Positions 58,812 through 64,000 of a stretch of DNA of 64,000 nucleotides are shown piece after piece. Under the pieces are notes generated by a model that saw nothing but the letters and a program-made list of their open reading frames with translations, made no database searches and was not told the DNA's origin. A program made the position numbers and the translations under genes. The stretch is taken from positions 10,359,028 through 10,423,027 of the forward strand of contig CAMZMU010000111.1 in assembly GCA_947311845.1 (NCBI GenBank), in the 5' to 3' direction. Within the stretch, counting starts at the first letter, position 1. Each line of letters opens with the position of its first letter. Origin of the DNA: Poa pratensis. Lineage: Eukaryota; Streptophyta; Magnoliopsida; Poales; Poaceae.

Positions 58812-59946
58812 TCACTGCATCCTGCCTCCACTGAAAGGCGTCGAGGCCGACTTCATCTCGGCCTCCAAGAAGCTCATGTCGCTGCCGCCGCCGTTATGGT
58901 GCTCCCCTCTTGCCACTGACATCTCCCTTATCATGTTTCCTCTGCCACCGACGCCGAGAAAGTCCCGCGTCACGTCGCCGTCTCCGCCGCCGCCACCACG
59001 GCCCTGGCTACTAAACTTCACCTCGTGCTGATCCAAATCATATAGCCTCGGATCAATCATGCCCCGGCCATTGCCGCCGCCAAACATCCCGCCACCGTTG
59101 CTACCGCCGGCAAGTGAGTTCATCAGGCTTTGGAGGTGCATCTGTCCCTGGTCGACCATGGGTGCGCGGACCTGTGCGACGGACGAGCCCAAGAAACCGC
59201 TGAACAAGGACGAGCCGCCGTCCGCGCTCGTGCTAGAGCCCATCTGCGCCGCCTTCTGGAGTAGCGCCGTCGCAGACATTTGTGGCATCATCACGGCCTG
59301 ATCATTGTACATCCCAGCAGGAGCAACCTGGTGGTCGCCACCGGAAAAGTTTCCACCGGCGGCGCTGAAAAATGCCGCTCCAGAATTCTCGGAACCTGCA
59401 CCTCCGCCACCGCCTCCTTCGCTGATCTGGTCATTGGCCAAGTGTCCCTGACTCGCGTGGCCGTGGCTGGAAGTACCGGAGCTATTGGCACTGTTGGCGA
59501 TGTAGCCGAGGTTGAAAAGACCAGGAGCCGACGACGACGTGCCCCCGGAGCCGTTGCCCTGAAGATCCGGGAGCTGCATGAGGCCGTGGAACGGCTTGCC
59601 CTGCAGGAACGCGTGCTGACCATTACCGTCGCCGAACTCCTGCGCCGCGCCTTGGTGGAACGCCGGTGCTTGTGGAGGCGGCAGGTGGCGGAAAGGGGAG
59701 GCGCTGGACGACGAGAGCAGGTGGTCGAGGCGCGCAGCCATGCCGCCACCGCCGTAGCGGAGGAGGTCCGGGGATGCCTGGTGGTATTGGCCGTGCGGGT
59801 CCTGGAAGGAGGATCCCACCTGCGAGAGGCTGAGCGCCATGTTGGCCGCGCCAGTGGCGCCGTAGAGGTGGCCGGCCGGCGGCAGCCGCGCGCTCTCCTG
59901 GGCGAGGGCGTCGCAGAAGGCCCTGTGGGTGATGAAGCTGTCCCTC
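58812..59946 (-). CDS. INDETERMINATE-domain (IDD) C2H2 transcription factor, last exon
   Basis: The exon opens at 59946 after a GCATGCAG acceptor, completing an Arg codon, and encodes RDSFITHRAFCDALAQESAR, the end of the fourth zinc finger of plant IDD proteins. 377 residues to TGA at 58812-58814. Ser/Gly/Gln-rich, with the two signature C-terminal motifs: MSATALLQKAAQMGSS and TRDFLGVG. These motifs mediate contacts with GRAS/other co-regulators in known IDDs. The exons for the other zinc fingers are not found up to 64000, so they lie beyond the window behind a long intron. IDD proteins are nuclear DNA-binding regulators of development and metabolism. The exact member cannot be named. Confidence 0.9.
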
Positions 59947-61430
59947 CTGCATGCGTGCATGGACGTAATTAGTGCTTGCATGGGTGATTCGGCAAATACA
60001 GCACGTTGCAGTTGCATCAAAGTAAACAAAGGACAAAGTATGCATGTGCGAGTCGCTCGAGAAATACTCCTACGCAACAGCCAACAGGTAGCTTTGCCTC
60101 GTGAAATGGTACGACGGAATGTAAGGACGGTGTGTCCGTGTGTGTGCGACGGTGGCGTAGAAAGTGATACAGAGAACACGTGAAGGTTCCCATGTGTGCT
60201 TGCAAAATATGCTGTCTTGTCATCCGTGCAAATCCAATAGTGGTACTAAATATAGTAATATTTTCTGTATGGTAGGAAATTGTCTATGCTGTCTCTCTTG
60301 CAGGGAAAATAGAATAGAAGCCCAGTTGAGGAGTTTTCGTACTTTAGGGGAAAAGAGCAACTATATAGTATATGCATATTCTATGCACATATAAGGTGTC
60401 AATATGACGAATCGTGTGGTGATATCTAGGACATAGGATTATTACAATATTGTGAAAACGCTCATGTGACCAATGAACTGTAGCATGCATACTCTATGGT
60501 TGAAGTTTTCTTTCTATCTACAGTAAAAAGATCAGAACTAATATACATCTTGCCGACGTTTTATTTGACGCTTCTGCCTACCTGCAAAACATTTGATCTA
60601 CTCCACTAGCGCTGCCAACGAATATGGTATCTTAAGATATTCATTCCCAAGATAGGAAGAGGAAAACAAACAAATATGGTAGACGTACAAATATGGTAAT
60701 TATAAATCTTATAGTTTTGAGTCTTGGTAAAATAAAATTGCACAAGTTTCAGCCTAATTTGAAGTATGATGTAGCGCGTATAGTTGGACTTACTGCCGCT
60801 TATAGCATACATTATGTTTCCCTTAATTTCTTATTTTGTAATATGTGGAAGTTCACCAACTTAAGTTTTATAGGGACCAACTTATTTTTTTTGGGTTCAA
60901 ACTAGAATGTGTTTTGTCTATTTTTGTGAGGGATTAATCTCGAAATGTAAGAGAAGTCTTTAGAAGCAAAAGAAGCGAGAGAAAACATTGTTATTTAATT
61001 CTTCACAATTCAATAGGTACGGTTCTGTGGACCGAGGCCTAGCCCGCCCGAGTTCGAGCTTTCGTGCTCCTATTCGGTGCGTACGCACCACTCTCTTAAT
61101 TAAAAATACCGAAGGGCTCTCCTCCCCGCTCCGACGTCATTTATTTAAATTGGTATGGTTCTCAGCATATTGTTTTGTTAGACATATGCTGAAAACAATT
61201 GTTTCAGTATGTACAATATTGGAAAACTTAGAAAAATATTCAATATAATGTATTTGTATGATTTAATCTATTGTGCAACTTTAACAGCTTGAGTTTATGT
61301 TCAGTTAACTTGTTCTATTATAATCTAGACCTGGCAAGCTACTGCCGTCAGTTTTGTGCTCTCGGTTAGTAGTACTGTATGAGGCTAGGCTCTCTTATAA
61401 TTAAATAATGTACGTAGACAATATACAACA
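59947..61430 (-). other. IDD intron sequence
   Basis: AT-rich, non-coding; no zinc-finger exon in any frame. Short ORFs do not show splice support. Confidence 0.55.
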
Positions 61431-61431
61431 A

Positions 61432-62376
61432 CGAAGGCTCCCCTCGCGGCCCTCCTCTCTGCCGCCGCCGCCATAGGCGTCGCTGGGCAAAGGCCCGTGT
61501 GGCGCGGCGGCGGCGGTGGTCTCCTCGATCACCGGATGGGCCGGGGCAGCGGCGATCTGCCCTTCCTCTCCAGCAAAGGCGGCGTGGATGGCGGCGATCT
61601 GGACAAGCGACGGCCGGCGGCGGCGCTAGTAGACAGGGGCAGAGCGGGTGACGGGATGGATCTCGGCCCGCTGTCTAGATCGGACCTCGATCTCGCGCAC
61701 CTCCGCTGCTACGTCGACGACGGTGTGGAGGCTATCTGGGGCCATTTTCGCATCGTCGAGGACGCCTCGAGCAGCTGATCCGGGCATGGTGGTGGTGGTC
61801 TTGTCCTTCGCCGGACGTGGCCGGCCGGGTTCGCGGCTGGATCGGCGGATCCGTTCCGTCATCCAGTCCGGCTGGAGTTGACCGGCGGCGTGGGGGCCGT
61901 TGGTCTTGCGAATAAAGGCGGTAGTCCTTGGTTCCGAATCACGTCAAGATGAAGATCTGCTTGACGCCGGTACCTTGATCTGGAAAGAGTGTCGAGTTTC
62001 GGAAGGCTCCGCCGGTGATCTTTCATGGGCTAATTCCTAGAGATTGCTGGATCGGAGGGATTCGGTCGCGCCGGAGGGAGCGGCGTGAAGCTCTGCTTCT
62101 GTGCCATCATGGGCAAATCCATGGTGTAGTCAGAGGCGGGGAATGTCATGAAAGCTGAGATTAAAGGACTAGCAAATGGTGATTGGAGGCTTTGCGGCGA
62201 CGAGGAACTTGTTTGGAGTTGCAGGAGGCGGAGCAGCGGTTTGTTAGTGGGGGCAACATCACAGGTGAAGTTCAAAGTCCTACCTTTCAGGGTGAAAACC
62301 CAAGGTCTGGCCTTAATTGGTTGTGCCTGGCAATGGTCTTGCTGAAATGTGTGCCGAAGTGGTGAAAGATATAGGG
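61432..62376 (+). mobile_element. GC-rich TE-like block in the IDD intron
   Basis: The sequence GCCGCCGCC...GCTGGGCAAAGGCCC and later CAGGGTGAAAACCCAAGG resemble parts of the insertion at 28019-29455 (GGGCAAAGCCC, GGGTGAAAACCC). Probably another copy of a LINE-like family, degenerate. No enzyme domain; borders uncertain. Confidence 0.35.
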
Positions 62377-62660
62377 TGACCACCCTGCTCGAGCGCAAGT
62401 GCAGCAGGGCTGAACCTAACACTGAATTTTAGTGGCGCACGAACGCCGTTTTCTGAATTTTTTACTGCAACCCGAGCTCAACCTCGTGGTGTTCAATGGA
62501 GTACAGAGGGGTGGGGTTTTATAGCCGCCCAGGCTCGCACTGACGACGCCACGGCCGCGCCCACGACGCGCACACACGCTCCCACCTTGCCACGATCCGC
62601 ACGCCCTCAGCTCACGCACACGCCGCGCTCTGACGCAAGCGACGCGGCCGTCTCGAGCTG

Positions 62661-63430
62661 CTGGACCTGGTCCTCCCCCTAACTCGCTAACAAACTAACC
62701 TGACACACACTCGTACGCACGCACACAACACACACACCTACACGCCACGCGCGCGCACCATGCCGTGCACGGATCCGACCGTGGCGCGCTGACGCCGGTC
62801 CGCCGTGCACGCCATGAACGGCATGGCTTATTGCCATCAAATCTCCCCCATAAGCCATGACCTAGTAGAGGTTCGGATTGATGCCGGCGTCGCACAGCAG
62901 CGCCTCCTCCGGCTTCTTCTCCTCTTGCTTCTTCTTGGGCTTCCTGTAGTCGCGGGCGAAGTGGCCGCGGATGCCGCAGTTGTGGCACTTGCCACGCCTG
63001 CCCCAGTCCGACGGCGTGGCTTATTGCCATCAAATCTCCCCCTAAGCCATGACCTAGTTGGCGTGTAGGTGCGTGCTGGACCTGGTCCTCCCCCTAACTC
63101 GCTAACAAACTAACCTGACACACACTCGTACGCACGCACACAACGCACGCACCTACACGCCACGCGCGCGCACCATGCCGTGCACGGACCCGACCGTGGC
63201 GCGCTGACGCCGGTCCACCGTGCACGCCATGAACGGCATGGCTTATTGCCATCAAATCTCCCCCCTAAGCCATGACCTAGTAGAGGTTCGGATTGATGCC
63301 GGCATCGCACAACAGCGCCTCCTCTGGCTTCTTCTCCTCCTCCTGCTTCTTCTTGGGCTTCCAGCAGTCGCAGGCGAAGTGGCCGCGGATGCCGCAGTTG
63401 TGGCACTTGCCACGCCTGCCCCAGTCCGCG
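62661..63430. repeat. tandem duplication of LTR end plus gag tail
   Basis: 62661-63010 and 63076-63430 are close copies. Both include TGCCGCAGTTGTGGCACTTG (zinc-knuckle codons, - strand) and CTGGACCTGGTCCTCC. The linker 63011-63075 has a third LTR end and polypurine tract. Confidence 0.85.
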
Positions 63431-64000
63431 CTGCTCCCCGCGTCATCGTCGTCATAGCCGCCGCCACTGCGTGCTCGACGCCTTTCCTCCCATTGCGCTG
63501 CCGTGAGCAGCAGCTGGTCCCCACGACGCTCGCCGCCAGTCGCCGCCTTGCGCCGCTCCGACCGCTCCTGGAATGCCTTCAGCCGCCCGAGCACCTCGTC
63601 GAAGCACACAGTGTCGACGTCGCAGAACTGCTCGATCCCGGCCACCGCCGTGTACAGGGCGTCAGGCACGGTGTCGAGCTTCTTGACCATCTCGGCATCG
63701 CTCAGAGTCGCGACGAGGCTCGTGTAATTGGCCGCCATGCCACTGATCTTGCCGGCGTAGACATCCAGCGCCTCGCCGTCCGCCATGATCAGTCGATCAA
63801 ATTCGCCACGGAGCGTGGACAGGCGAGCCGCCCTAACGCGATCCACGCCGACGAACCGCGTCTTGAGGCTCGCCCACACCTCCGCCGCCGTCTTCTTCGA
63901 CGACACCTGCAGCAGAATGTCCTCCGCGAGCGCACCGAGCAGGTCCGCCCTCGCCGTCTTGTTCTTCTTCAGACTCACCGCCGCCGTCGGGTCCTCTGGA
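63274..64000 (-). CDS. Ty1/copia gag polyprotein (partial)
   Basis: The frame enters from beyond 64000 and stops after NPNLY. It shows the copia gag fold of the UBN2 family (LQVSSKKTAAEVWASLKTRF, LSTLRGEFDRLIMADGEALD, GKISGMAANYTSLVATLSDA) and a CCHC zinc knuckle CHNCGIRGHFACDC. The tail is Lys/Glu-rich. Pol is missing because the stop is next to the polypurine tract, so this protein would serve particle assembly only. The readable part is uninterrupted. Confidence 0.85.

Larger units (their letters stand above)
62377..64000 (-). mobile_element. gag-only Ty1/copia-type element, 5' end off-window
   Basis: On the - strand gag (down to 63274) is followed within about 20 bp by a polypurine tract (TTAGGGGGGAGATT) and an LTR starting TGATGGCAATAAGCC. 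There is no protease, integrase or reverse transcriptase between them. The intact LTR is 62377-62840 (TG...CA) with GGCTATAAAACC (62515-62526) as TATA. The stretch 62661-63010 is repeated at 63076-63430, so LTR end and gag tail are duplicated in tandem. It sits in the IDD intron. Confidence 0.7.

Noticed and set aside
59947..60179. N-terminal extension of the 455-codon IDD ORF
   Set aside because: It reads through the intron; a clear acceptor at 59947-59948 and the known IDD exon border place the exon start at 59946.

Overview
The window looks like a gene-poor stretch of a large grass genome, most probably Triticeae (wheat, Aegilops, barley or rye). The grounds are nested Ty3/gypsy elements with antisense accessory genes, a CACTA transposon with CACTA-type inverted ends, Stowaway MITEs inside introns, and an Argonaute gene most like the grass AGO1d clade. 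No bacterial-style gene organisation, rRNA, tRNA or CRISPR was seen. Gene models were read by hand from splice signals and reading phase. Family names for transposons are from memory and are tentative.

Layout. 1-26974: an old Ty3/gypsy element (called B, + strand; 5' LTR and gag lie outside the window). It is broken by a 5.1 kb solo LTR (453-5578, TSD ACAAG) and by a complete 15.1 kb related gypsy element on the - strand (called A, 7981-23116, 1033-bp LTRs, TSD GCTGG). A is itself broken by a 1.6 kb solo LTR (15317-16912, TSD CCCCC). Both A and B carry a spliced accessory gene antisense to gag-pol, each with its own TATA box. 26975-30560: decayed sequence with a retroposon-like insertion flanked by 18-bp direct repeats. 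30564-44536: a 14 kb CACTA transposon (TSD AAC) with no recognisable transposase. It carries a spliced B3-plus-Ulp1-like gene (-), a second B3-like gene (+), a broken conserved ORF, a frameshifted 3'-5' exonuclease gene (-), and a very young 4.06 kb non-autonomous LTR element (LTRs differ at 2 of 424 positions) full of minisatellites. 44540-47500: intergenic TE debris.

47546-55532: a complete 23-exon AGO1d-like Argonaute gene (1079 codons, all phases consistent, catalytic residues present, miR168-like target site in exon 2, Stowaway MITEs in two introns). 58812-59946: last exon of an INDETERMINATE-domain (IDD) zinc-finger transcription factor on the - strand, convergent with AGO. Its zinc-finger exons are not in the window, so the intron is over 4 kb and has been invaded by a GC-rich TE block and by a gag-only Ty1/copia element (62377 to beyond 64000).

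The two host genes belong to small-RNA silencing (AGO) and transcriptional regulation (IDD). Everything else is mobile DNA. The most unusual part is the CACTA cargo: a B3 DNA-binding-like domain joined to a Ulp1-like domain whose catalytic cysteine appears to be replaced, with eight phase-consistent exons suggesting it is or recently was expressed.
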